A stretch of DNA of 64,000 nucleotides from Iamia sp. SCSIO 61187 (GTDB lineage: Bacteria > Actinomycetota > Acidimicrobiia > Acidimicrobiales > Iamiaceae). Under the pieces are notes generated by a model that saw nothing but the letters and a program-made list of their open reading frames with translations, did not search any database and had not been told where the DNA came from. A program made the position numbers and the translations under genes. The stretch is from contig NZ_CP050948.1 in assembly GCF_019443745.1 (NCBI RefSeq), forward strand, positions 4,034,001-4,098,000, given 5' to 3'. Positions 1 through 7,086 of the stretch are shown piece after piece; within the stretch, counting starts at the first letter, position 1, and every line of letters starts with the position of its first letter.

Positions 1-1433
1 TGCCAGATCGTCACCAACAGCACGCCGAGCCCGGCCAAGGTCGACGCGTACTCGGCCAACGCCCGCAGCGGCGTGTTGCCCGCCTCGTCGATGACGATCA
101 GCAGGGGCGGATCGAGCGGCTTCCCGCTGGCGGCGACGTGGCGATACACCTGGGCCACGAGGTCGTTGAGCAGGCCGCCGAAGGCCGGCGCGAGGCGGCG
201 TTGATCCTCGATCGGCGAGCAGAGGTACAGGCTGTTCGCGCCGCTGAGGAGCCAGGCCAGGTCGACGCCGGCCCCCTCGGCCTCGCCGCGGCGGGAAGAT
301 GCCGCCACGTCCGGATCAGACCAGGGCCACACCACCGTCTGGGCCGTCGCGTAGACGCTGGAGCGGGTCCGCTCGTCCATCTCCCATACGGCCACCAGGC
401 CCTGGGACGCATCCGTCGCGCCGAGCGCCACCTCGTCGTCCTCGTCGACCATGAAGGCGTCGAGCGCGCTGCGGACCTCACCTGGCCCGAGCTCGCCCGG
501 CTGGTCCTGGCGAAGGACCCACTCGCAGACCGTCCCCATGTCCCGCTGGGCGTGATGCGCGACCCACAGCAGGCCCGAGAGGAGGATCTCGGACTGCGAC
601 AACCAGAAGTCCAGGCCACCCTCGACACCACCCCGAGGAGCCGCGTCGCAGAGCGCACGCGCTGCCCGCTGCGCGCCCGAGATGGTTCCCGCGCCATCCA
701 CGGGCGACCAGCGGGCCTCTCGCCCGATCTGCCTGGTCGACCCCGTCGGGTCGTAGACCCGGACCTCACCGAGCGTCGACCGCCATCCGGCGGTGGAACC
801 CAGCAGATCCGCCTTCACCGAGCTGAGGACCGCGGGGCCGTCCCATTCGAGGATCCCTGACACCGCCGCGCTCGTCTTGCCCGACCTCGACGGGCCGACG
901 AGCGCCACTGCCCCTCGATCGCCGGCCCGTCGCGTCGACCACCGCGAACGGCCCTGCCGGCGGACCTCGGTGGCAACGAGCCGACGGCCGAACCGGGCGA
1001 GGATGAACCGCCCTGAGGCCGGACCCCGAACGAGCACGGGGGCGAGGTCCCGCCGACGGGCGAAGGCCGGTCGTGCATCGACGCCCAAGGGCCGGCGCTT
1101 CGACGTGCCGACCCGCGACCACGGCGACCAGCGGAGGACAACGGCGCCGAGTACCACGAGGGCCACGGCGACGAACCCAGTGCAGGTCCAGTAGGTGACC
1201 GGACCCGGCATCGCGTCAGCCAGGGATGGCCCCCACGCCTGAGCCGGATCGCCCATCCGCCTGGGCATCCGCCCGAGGGCCTGCCCGGCCTCGTCCATTC
1301 CGACCAGCTGCGGCGCCCCGGCGATGGCCAGCGCCAGGACCGCTCCCGCCCAGACCACGCCGACAGACGCAAGCGCTGCGCCTGCGCCAAGGAGGACCAG
1401 GATCTCGAACCCGCTCAGGCCGTCGTGATGCAC
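1..1433 (-). CDS. VirD4/TraG-type conjugative coupling protein (C-terminus beyond the left edge)
   Basis: Inner-membrane ATPase that would bring the relaxase-DNA complex to the type IV secretion channel. The 477 visible residues show two hydrophobic segments near residues 9-36 and 81-102, a Walker A motif VGPSRSGKTS near residue 178 and a Walker B-like LLIVIDEAGN near residue 444, as in VirD4/TraG/TraM-recognition proteins. The GTG at 1433 is chosen because an in-frame TAG lies only two codons upstream and a purine-rich AGAGGGG precedes it. The gene runs off the window, so the C-terminus is unseen. It is divergent from the ubiquitin-like operon and probably belongs with the VirB4/SCO6880 genes at 8-13 kb, separated from them by cargo. 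Confidence 0.85.
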   Translation of the reverse strand, partial: MHHDGLSGFEILVLLGAGAALASVGVVWAGAVLALAIAGAPQLVGMDEAGQALGRMPRRMGDPAQAWGPSLADAMPGPVTYWTCTGFVAVALVVLGAVVLRWSPWSRVGTSKRRPLGVDARPAFARRRDLAPVLVRGPASGRFILARFGRRLVATEVRRQGRSRWSTRRAGDRGAVALVGPSRSGKTSAAVSGILEWDGPAVLSSVKADLLGSTAGWRSTLGEVRVYDPTGSTRQIGREARWSPVDGAGTISGAQRAARALCDAAPRGGVEGGLDFWLSQSEILLSGLLWVAHHAQRDMGTVCEWVLRQDQPGELGPGEVRSALDAFMVDEDDEVALGATDASQGLVAVWEMDERTRSSVYATAQTVVWPWSDPDVAASSRRGEAEGAGVDLAWLLSGANSLYLCSPIEDQRRLAPAFGGLLNDLVAQVYRHVAASGKPLDPPLLIVIDEAGNTPLRALAEYASTLAGLGVLLVTIW

Positions 1434-1504
1434 GCCCCTCTAGGCCGCTATGACCTCCGAAACATCACGCGGCGTCGTCGTCGGACCCTCGACGCCCGCT
1501 TCAC

Positions 1505-1515
1505 TGTCACACCCC
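1505..1515 (+). promoter_or_regulatory. TGTCACACCCC promoter-like element before the ubiquitin-like operon
   Basis: The 11-mer TGTCACACCCC is followed 6 bases later by TACCAT, which could be a -10 hexamer, and ends 59 bases before the first ATG of the operon. The identical 11-mer occurs before the OLD nuclease at 14449. It loosely recalls the RecA-independent DNA-damage promoter of actinobacteria (TTGTCRGTG, 8 bases, TA-rich box), but the last three positions of its first half do not match. The regulator is therefore unknown. Confidence 0.4.
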
Positions 1516-1574
1516 CCTCGTACCATCGGCTGCAGGCCGCAGCGTGCGGTCTGATCTCGCAGAGGAGGCATCTC

Positions 1575-1754
1575 ATGCCCCGACCCGACTCTCCCGGCCG
1601 CCCGGACGACACGCCCGGACAGGGGCCGCCGTCCGATCCGCCCGGTCGGCCCGACGTCCCTCCGGGTCCGCCGCCCGACCGGCCCGGCCCGCCGCCGGAT
1701 CGGCCTCGCCCGCCGTCGCCGCCGCGGCCTCCGGATCATCGACCCGTCGGGTGA
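1575..1754 (+). CDS. Proline-rich 59-residue protein ending in Pro-Val-Gly; possible modifier or adaptor
   Basis: A small protein of low complexity, built of Pro, Asp, Gly and Arg in PPDRPG-like units and predicted to be disordered. It has a strong ribosome site (AGAGGAGG about 6 bases before the ATG), and its TGA overlaps the GTG of the E2 gene (GTGA), so it looks translated and coupled. It sits where ubiquitin-like modifiers stand in bacterial E1/E2/JAB operons and ends in glycine. It has no visible beta-grasp fold and only one terminal Gly, so a modifier role is inference. It could instead be a target, a tail for the E2, or a leader. The codon bias fits a GC-rich low-complexity ORF, so a chance ORF is not excluded. 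Confidence 0.55.
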   Translation: MPRPDSPGRPDDTPGQGPPSDPPGRPDVPPGPPPDRPGPPPDRPRPPSPPRPPDHRPVG

Positions 1755-2074
1755 CCTTCGCCCCATGGTGGGTCCGGTTCCCTGAGGTGCTCGAGGCCGA
1801 GGAACGCGACCTCGAGCGCCTCGGGGGTCGACCGCCGATCGTCGACGCAGATCTGCTGGAGGCCCGCGGCATCCGGCGGTACCAAGTGCCGTACACCGAC
1901 GCCGGAGGAACCCGGCACGACCTGGAGGTGACCTACAGCGACCTGCACCCCTACTTCCAGGTGTCGGTACGAAGTGATGGTGTCTTTCGGGTGCACCAGG
2001 CCCCCTTCACGGGTCGGCTCTGCCTCCTCCACGGTCAGGGGTGTGGGACGTCGCCGACACAGCCGCGTCCCTGA
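1751..2074 (+). CDS. E2-like ubiquitin-conjugating domain, N-terminal part (frameshifted from the E1 gene)
   Basis: The 107-residue frame shows the core of the prokaryotic E2 family: a strand pair ending in DLEVTYSDLHPYF, a conserved HQAPF segment and GRLCLLHG, whose Cys91 is the likely catalytic cysteine. After the run of four G at 2038-2041 the E2 pattern leaves this frame. Its expected C-terminal helix (SLIAEQMPKLL) is read in the -1 frame as the first residues of the next ORF, and the last 11 residues of this frame look like junk. The most likely ancestor is a single E2-E1 fusion. Start: GTG 1751, coupled to the upstream ORF; no other start precedes the conserved region in frame. The break may be a lost G, a sequencing error or programmed frameshifting. 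Confidence 0.75.
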   Translation: MTFAPWWVRFPEVLEAEERDLERLGGRPPIVDADLLEARGIRRYQVPYTDAGGTRHDLEVTYSDLHPYFQVSVRSDGVFRVHQAPFTGRLCLLHGQGCGTSPTQPRP

Positions 2075-3585
2075 TCGCAGAGCAGATGCCCAAGCTGCTC
2101 GCCGACGCGGCCGCAGCAAACAACGGGGAAGCGCCCACGTCCTCGCCAGACCGCATGCCGAACGTCGACCCGATCACCAACTACTACGACCCAGCCGTAC
2201 ACACCGTGATGCGGATCGACGGCGGCTGGGCCAACGTGATGGAGACGCGGGGCGGTCGGCTGCGGGTCGCTCTGGATGCACAGAGCGCGCAGGGGGCTCT
2301 GCGAGGCACCGTGTTCGAGGTCCAGGACGAAGAGGGTGCCGTCCTGCGATCCGCTGATGCCGCTCTGGCCACCCTGTACGTGAACGACCAGCTGATCGAC
2401 GGCCGGTGGGTTCGGCTGGACAGCGCGCCCGCCGAGGGTTCTGCTGAGGCCGTCCTGTCTGCGGCCGTGGACGCAGACAGGACGCTGGCGGCGCCTGCCT
2501 ACGAGCGCGTCGGCGACCAGGAGGTGGACCTGATCGGCGTGGTACTCGAGGACGATGTCCGCGCCGACCTGGACTCGAGCACGCTGGTGCGCGGCGACAG
2601 CTGGCTCTTCGTCGCGCGGGTTCGAACCCGGGCGCGCCCGCCCGCCAAGCGGCAACGAGGGCGAGTGACAGAGTCTTCCGTCAAAGTGAGTCCTCCAAAT
2701 CTGCTTCGCACCGATCGTGCTGGACCCACGGACCTTCGAGAGCGGGTGCCGTCGCTTCGGCCGCTGGATGCTGCAACCATCGCCCTCATCGGTCTCGGCG
2801 GCGTGGGCGCGCCGAGCGCGGTCGAGTTCGCCAAGGCCGGTGCCGGGCGCCTACGGATGATCGAGTCCGACGCGCTCAGCACCGGCAACGGGGCCCGCTG
2901 GCCGCTCGGATTCTTGAGTGCAGGGCACCCGAAGCTCGTCGCGCTCGCATCGCACCTGAAGCAGAACTGGCCCTACACCGACATCGAGCTGCTGCCGTGC
3001 CGCCTAGGGCAACCGAGGGAAGGCGACGACTCGATCGGAGAAGGTGATGCAGCACCCTCGGATCTCGACACGCTCGACAAGTGGCTAGATGGTGCCGCCC
3101 TGATCTACGACGCCACCGCAGACCGAGGCGTCAACTACTTCTTATCCGAGCTGGCCAAGGATCGTGGGATTCCATATGTCGTCGTGTCAGCCACCGAGGG
3201 CGGGTTCGGCGGGATGGTCGCCCGGTTCGATCCGAGACCTGAGACCGCCTGCTGGACGTGTCTCATGCATCACTTCGAGGCGGGGACCTTGACCCCGCCA
3301 CCTCGTGACCAGAACGCCGCGACCGCCAACACCTGGCCGGCCGGCTGCATCGACCCGACGTTCACCGGCGCCGGGTTCGACATCGCGGCGATCGCGCTGG
3401 CTGGGGTCCGGCTGGCATGCGCAACGATGTGCGCGGGGACGGACGGCTCCTACCCCGCAGCGACCTGGGACTACGCACGATACGAGTTCCGGACGGCCGA
3501 TCTCGCCCTGCCCGGCGTTACGGAAGCCTTCACCATCGAGCCCCATCCGGACTGCCAACCGTGCGCCAACCGACGGTCTTCGTAG
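2041..3585 (+). CDS. E1-like ThiF-family adenylyltransferase (with the tail of the E2 domain)
   Basis: An E1 enzyme would adenylate the C-terminus of a small modifier and pass it to the E2. Residues 1-25 complete the E2 domain left by the frameshift. Residues 26-240 form an unrecognised beta-rich linker domain. From about residue 240 comes a ThiF/MoeB Rossmann fold with IGLGGVGAP near residues 249-257, and two cysteine pairs, CWTC (about 404) and CQPC (about 504), suited to structural zinc. A cysteine in AGCIDPT is one candidate for the thioester residue, but this is not certain. The GTG at 2041 is only the edge of the open frame; true translation probably enters from the E2 frame. It overlaps the JAB gene by 25 bases. 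Confidence 0.8.
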   Translation: MWDVADTAASLIAEQMPKLLADAAAANNGEAPTSSPDRMPNVDPITNYYDPAVHTVMRIDGGWANVMETRGGRLRVALDAQSAQGALRGTVFEVQDEEGAVLRSADAALATLYVNDQLIDGRWVRLDSAPAEGSAEAVLSAAVDADRTLAAPAYERVGDQEVDLIGVVLEDDVRADLDSSTLVRGDSWLFVARVRTRARPPAKRQRGRVTESSVKVSPPNLLRTDRAGPTDLRERVPSLRPLDAATIALIGLGGVGAPSAVEFAKAGAGRLRMIESDALSTGNGARWPLGFLSAGHPKLVALASHLKQNWPYTDIELLPCRLGQPREGDDSIGEGDAAPSDLDTLDKWLDGAALIYDATADRGVNYFLSELAKDRGIPYVVVSATEGGFGGMVARFDPRPETACWTCLMHHFEAGTLTPPPRDQNAATANTWPAGCIDPTFTGAGFDIAAIALAGVRLACATMCAGTDGSYPAATWDYARYEFRTADLALPGVTEAFTIEPHPDCQPCANRRSS

Positions 3586-4091
3586 CCAGTACGGCCGTCG
3601 ACGCCATGACGGCCGAGGCACGCCGTTGCCACCCCGTCGAGACCGGCGGCATGCTCGTCGGCTGGGACGACTTCGAGGCCGGGCATCTGGTCGTCGCCAC
3701 GATCATCGGCCCGGGCCCGAACGCTGAGCACCACACGTGGGGATTCACCCCCGACGGCGCCTGGCAGCAGGAGCAGCTGGCCCAGATCTACCTGGCGACC
3801 GACGGTCGGCTGAGTTTCGTGGGCGACTGGCACGTGCATCCTGCCGGTGGCTTCGGAATGAGCCGCCGAGACCGCCGAACGATGGCTGCCACGGTAGACG
3901 AGCCCGACAGCCGCCTGGCGGTGGCGCTGATGGGTCTTCTCGCTCAGGAGGACGAGCACTATCGGCTTGGCATGTGGACGCTGGGGGACCGGCGATGGCC
4001 TTTTGGGCTGCCGAACGCGGTCCGCCTACCGACGACTATCTGGACGCCGACGGCGGGTGAGGCCTTCTGGGTGCGGCTGGGCATCGCCTGA
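3561..4091 (+). CDS. JAB/MPN (JAMM) metalloprotease, deubiquitinase-like
   Basis: Predicted zinc isopeptidase that would process or remove the modifier made by the neighbouring E1/E2. The 176-residue protein carries the complete JAMM signature: Glu27 in HPVETGG, then His91-x-His93-x7-Ser101-x2-Asp104 in a WHVHPAGG...SRRD context. All metal ligands are present, so it should be active. The start is GTG 3561, inside the end of the E1 gene; the conserved first strand begins right after it, and the longer upstream reading is only overlap with E1. Overlapping order E2-E1-JAB on one strand means one transcript. Related operons are described as the prokaryotic ubiquitin-like (6E/Bil-type) conjugation loci. 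Confidence 0.88.
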   Translation: MRQPTVFVASTAVDAMTAEARRCHPVETGGMLVGWDDFEAGHLVVATIIGPGPNAEHHTWGFTPDGAWQQEQLAQIYLATDGRLSFVGDWHVHPAGGFGMSRRDRRTMAATVDEPDSRLAVALMGLLAQEDEHYRLGMWTLGDRRWPFGLPNAVRLPTTIWTPTAGEAFWVRLGIA

Positions 4092-4196
4092 CCGATCAGG
4101 GAGCCCCACAGGAGACATCTGCCGCCTGCCGACGACGACCCTGAGGTTGCGGGGTCTGGGAGTCGGTTCGCGGATCCCGTGTTGGGCGACCGGGAA

Positions 4197-4400
4197 CTAC
4201 TCGAGACGGCCGGTGTCGCGGGCCCACTTCTCGACGTCGGGCCAGCTCCAGAGGCGGGTGCGGCCCCACATGCCGAGCGGTTCCGGGAAGTCGGGGTAGC
4301 GGAGGGCGAAGTTACCGACCGTCTGCGGGTGGGCGAGGCCGAGGCGTTCAGCGATCATCCGCACGTCCACGAGGTCGTCCACGTCGACGTTGCGGCCCAT
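4197..4400 (-). CDS. Small helix-turn-helix DNA-binding protein (AlpA/MerR-like)
   Basis: 67 residues with a helix-turn-helix beginning VRMIAERLGLAHPQTV and a wing-like WGRTRLWSWPDVEKWARD, the layout of AlpA/excisionase-type and helix-turn-helix type 17 proteins. Starts at ATG 4400 and is divergent from the XRE gene; the palindromic operator at 4427-4444 lies between them. In mobile elements such proteins act in excision or as local regulators. Which of these applies cannot be told. Confidence 0.65.
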   Translation of the reverse strand: MGRNVDVDDLVDVRMIAERLGLAHPQTVGNFALRYPDFPEPLGMWGRTRLWSWPDVEKWARDTGRLE

Positions 4401-4425
4401 TGACCTGGGACCCTAGACGGACTCC

Positions 4426-4454
4426 TTGACGTGAGGTCACGTCAGTGGTACTGC
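4426..4454 (+). promoter_or_regulatory. Promoter with palindromic operator in front of the XRE gene
   Basis: TTGACG at 4426-4431 and TACTGC at 4449-4454 are 17 bases apart, a good -35/-10 pair directed at the XRE gene. A perfect palindrome, TGACGTGA-GG-TCACGTCA (4427-4444), covers the -35 box and most of the spacer, a position in which a bound dimer would block RNA polymerase. The XRE protein encoded downstream is the natural candidate for autorepression; the divergent small HTH protein is the alternative. Confidence 0.6.
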
Positions 4455-4549
4455 TGATTGGGCCCTCGACAACCGAGGGTGCTGAGTGGCCCCGGCGCAG
4501 CTGGAACTGCCCGGGGCCGTGGCCGAACCCTCCGTAGAAGGGCCCGACG

Positions 4550-4969
4550 ATGGCTGAGATTACGCGCGCACGCCCACAGGGTGTGCCCGTTGAAGATGGA
4601 CCGCAGCCGGCGGATCCACCGCCCCAAGATGACGCTGCCATCGAGGCCGGCGTCCGCGTGTCGCTGCTGGGCCGTTGGGAGGTGCCCCTCGTGCTGTGGG
4701 CGCACTTCGTCAACTACGCCCGCCGCTACCGGGGCCTGACGCAGGACGCGCTCGCCCAGGCCGCGGACGTGTCGCAACAGACGGTCTCGAAGATCGAGGC
4801 GGGCCGCATCTGCCCTCATGATCGCCTGAAGGCCCGACTCGCCCAGGCGCTCGAAGCGGACACGGCGGACCTCTTCCCGTGGCCCTCCCAGCTCGTGCAG
4901 ACCACTGCTGGCGACGTTGCGTGGCCCGCCCTGGCCGGGGCCCCGAGCGAGAGGGCCGGTCATGTCTGA
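4550..4969 (+). CDS. XRE-family transcriptional regulator
   Basis: 139 residues. A variable, proline-rich N-terminus is followed by a Cro/C1-type helix-turn-helix (about residues 62-110) with the typical LTQDALAQAADVSQQTVSKIE core. The short tail contains a WPSQL segment. It starts at ATG 4550, about 100 bases after a promoter carrying a palindromic operator, and its TGA overlaps the next gene's ATG, so it leads a run of overlapping small genes up to the Fic gene. It may control that whole group. Confidence 0.8.
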   Translation: MAEITRARPQGVPVEDGPQPADPPPQDDAAIEAGVRVSLLGRWEVPLVLWAHFVNYARRYRGLTQDALAQAADVSQQTVSKIEAGRICPHDRLKARLAQALEADTADLFPWPSQLVQTTAGDVAWPALAGAPSERAGHV

Positions 4970-5405
4970 CGGGCCGACAGCTGAGGACAGCGACGTTCCG
5001 GCCCGGGTCGACCCGGTGGCGTTCGAGCGGCTCCAGCGAGAGGTGACCGACCTTCGCCTCCAGATCGCGGACGAGGTGAGGACGGGGCGACTCGTCGTCG
5101 TGGACGAGACGGGCATCGCCCGCGCCCGCCTCACCGCCGAGGCGGGTGGGGACTGCCGATTTGTGCTGCTCGACGAGGACGGCTTCGAGCGGATCGGCCT
5201 GAAGTGCCTCGATGAGGTCGGGGCCATCGAGGTCGCCGGCCGGTCACGAAGCGGCGAGCCCACCCGAGCGGCGGTCGTCGCCCACGACCCGTCCGGCGGC
5301 GACGGGTGTGTGGTCGGCCTCTACCTGATGGACCGCGGCAATGAGGTAGCGGGGTTTCACGTCTTCGAGGAGCGCCAGGCAGATGTCTGGACCGAGTCCT
5401 CGTAG
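4962..5405 (+). CDS. Conserved hypothetical protein, 147 residues, beta-rich
   Basis: Not recognised. A short helical N-terminus (residues 17-40, VDPVAFERLQREVTDLRLQI, possibly a coiled coil) is followed by about 100 residues of repeating beta strands with the recurring pattern LVVVDETG, FVLLDEDG, AVVAHD. No signal peptide or membrane segment is seen. The ATG overlaps the XRE stop by 8 bases and the end overlaps the next ORF by 23 bases, so it is translated with the XRE regulator. Confidence 0.6.
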   Translation: MSDGPTAEDSDVPARVDPVAFERLQREVTDLRLQIADEVRTGRLVVVDETGIARARLTAEAGGDCRFVLLDEDGFERIGLKCLDEVGAIEVAGRSRSGEPTRAAVVAHDPSGGDGCVVGLYLMDRGNEVAGFHVFEERQADVWTESS

Positions 5406-5742
5406 GCGCTGTTCGCCAGCGGCCTCCCGTCCAGGTGCAGCCACCGGGCGGGGGGTCGCTGGCACACGGATCACGGCGATCACCCCATCGTCGTCGGACG
5501 CATCGCTGCCCGCCCCGCCGTGGCGGGTCGAGTTCGTCGTCATGTCCGAGCCGTTCCAGTGCATGGCGAGCGGTCGGCAGGGGTACCACCTAGCCCTGAT
5601 GCTGACGCCGACAGCGTTGGGCCCGTTCAGCCGCCCGATCCTGCTCGACGCAGGAGCCGTGGAAGGCCTCATCGACTCGGCCTTGGACATCCTCGAAGCC
5701 GGGATCGACTTCGTGATGGAGGAGGACGACGAAAGATGGTGA
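5383..5742 (+). CDS. Hypothetical protein, 119 residues
   Basis: Not recognised. The first 50 residues are low-complexity and may not be translated; an internal ATG at 5542 starts the better-looking part (MSEPFQCMAS), about 66 residues with an acidic end, MEEDDERW. Its stop TGA is inside the ATG region of the next gene (ATGGTGA), so the two are coupled. The family and function are unknown and the start is uncertain. Confidence 0.45.
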   Translation: MSGPSPRRRCSPAASRPGAATGRGVAGTRITAITPSSSDASLPAPPWRVEFVVMSEPFQCMASGRQGYHLALMLTPTALGPFSRPILLDAGAVEGLIDSALDILEAGIDFVMEEDDERW

Positions 5743-6446
5743 CCGACCCGAGCGCTCACGCTTGGTCACAGCGCACCGACACCACGCCCGCATCCTTCCG
5801 CGTCGCGGGCTGGCGCTACCTGGGGGTCGATGTGGCGTACGAGCAGAGCACGGTCATCGGCGGTGGCCCGCTCATGTTCTCCGCACTCGCCGGGGCGAGC
5901 ATGGTGGGCAACCGCCGTCGGCGGGACGAGGCCGGTCGGCTTGCCGCCCCTCGGTGGCGCCCACTCGGGGACATCACCGTCGTCTTCGACGACGCACGCC
6001 TGCTGGTCCACCACGAGGGCGCATGGGCGTCGGTGTGGCTCGACGCAATCACGATGCTTCAGGGTCATCCCGGTGGGGCCGGCGTCACGCTCCTTTTCGC
6101 CGATGACCCTCCCTATGCCTTCACGGGAGCGTGGGCCGGGCATCTGGCGGCGGCGATCGAGCGTGCTCTGGCTGCCCGCCGCGCCCCGGCTGGCACCTCT
6201 GTGGCAGAGGGCGACGAGCCGCGCCGTAGTAGATTGGTGCCCATGGGACAGGACCCGAGCGTCCGGAGCGCCGTGGCCTCGGCCCGGCTGGAGGGCGTCG
6301 AGCTGGAGCCCGCTGTGGTGGCCATCCTCGAGGCGGCTGCGGCCGGCGAGATGACCAGCGACCAGGCCCGGCGGAAGATCCTGGCCGAGCACGGCGTCGA
6401 CCTGCCGACCGAGCACCGCCTCTCGCAGCCCGCGCACGCCAACTAG
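5736..6446 (+). CDS. Unknown protein with a C-terminal Fic-antitoxin (VbhA-like) motif
   Basis: 236 residues read as one frame. Residues 1-165 form an unrecognised domain with a PH-like pattern of strands (ITVVFDDARLLVHHEG, WASVWLDAI). The last 67 residues, from ATG 6243, carry S-A-R-L-E-G at 182-187, which fits the S/T-x3-E-G/N inhibitory helix of Fic antitoxins, followed by a helical tail typical of VbhA-type antitoxins. The next gene is a Fic protein, so the pairing is expected. The antitoxin may be made from the internal ATG 6243 (no strong ribosome site seen) or may be truly fused. Start ATG 5736 has GGAGGA upstream and overlaps the previous stop. Confidence 0.65.
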   Translation: MVTDPSAHAWSQRTDTTPASFRVAGWRYLGVDVAYEQSTVIGGGPLMFSALAGASMVGNRRRRDEAGRLAAPRWRPLGDITVVFDDARLLVHHEGAWASVWLDAITMLQGHPGGAGVTLLFADDPPYAFTGAWAGHLAAAIERALAARRAPAGTSVAEGDEPRRSRLVPMGQDPSVRSAVASARLEGVELEPAVVAILEAAAAGEMTSDQARRKILAEHGVDLPTEHRLSQPAHAN

Positions 6447-6468
6447 CGCCGAACGCACCCGGCCGGCC

Positions 6469-7083
6469 GTGACGGTCGATCCCTTCACCGACCCGGCTAC
6501 GGGATGCCTGCTCAACCTGCTCGGGATCGCCGACCCCGCGCAGCTCATCGTCGTGGAGGCTGCGCTCGTCGCCGAAGCCGAGCGCTCCCTGTATGCCCAC
6601 CCGGATCTGATCCGGCAGACCTGGGACGGCGACCACTGGCGGGCGGTCCATCGCTACCTGTTCGGCGACATCTACGCGTGGGCCGGAGAGCTCCGATCCG
6701 TGGACATCCACAAGGAGGGTCACCGCTTCCACCCCGTCGCTCGCTTGGCCCAAGGGGTGACGTGATGCATGGACCAGCTCCGGACCGTGGCGACAGGCCC
6801 ACGGCTGGAACCCGCCGACCTCGCCGACGCTCTCAGCACCGTCCTGTCCGACATGAACGAGGCGCACCCCTTCCGGGAGGGCAACGGCCGCACGCAACGC
6901 TCGCTCATCACCCAGGCTGCGGCCCGGCACGGCCAGATGCTCGACTGGTCGGACGTCAGCCCTGCCGAGAACATCGCGGCGTCGGTCGCATCCCTCGACG
7001 ACCCAGGTGCCTTCGCGCCGCTCTTGAGCCGGATCATGGGCGCGGGCGACCAGCCCTCGCCTCTGCGTCGCGGCGCCTCCTGA
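6469..7083 (+). pseudogene. Fic/Doc-family AMPylating toxin interrupted by an in-frame TGA
   Basis: One frame encodes a Fic protein of about 204 residues with a TGA at codon 99 (6763-6765). Upstream: a Fic N-terminal region with DHWRAVHRYLFGDIYAWAGE and FHPV. Downstream, in the same frame: the active-site loop HPFREGNGRTQR (His at codon 133) and the C-terminal helices. A second start, ATG 6769, lies directly after the stop. Fic enzymes transfer AMP to Tyr/Thr/Ser of targets such as topoisomerases; the upstream antitoxin motif would hold it inactive. The TGA may be an inactivating mutation, tolerated readthrough or a split protein. Start GTG 6469. The gene converges on the primase, 3 bases away. 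Confidence 0.75.
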
Positions 7084-7086
7084 GCC

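Noticed and set aside
2616-2634. GGGTTCGAACCCGG resembling a tRNA T-arm
   Set aside because: It lies inside the E1 gene and no acceptor, D or anticodon arms can be drawn around it; it is a simple palindrome.
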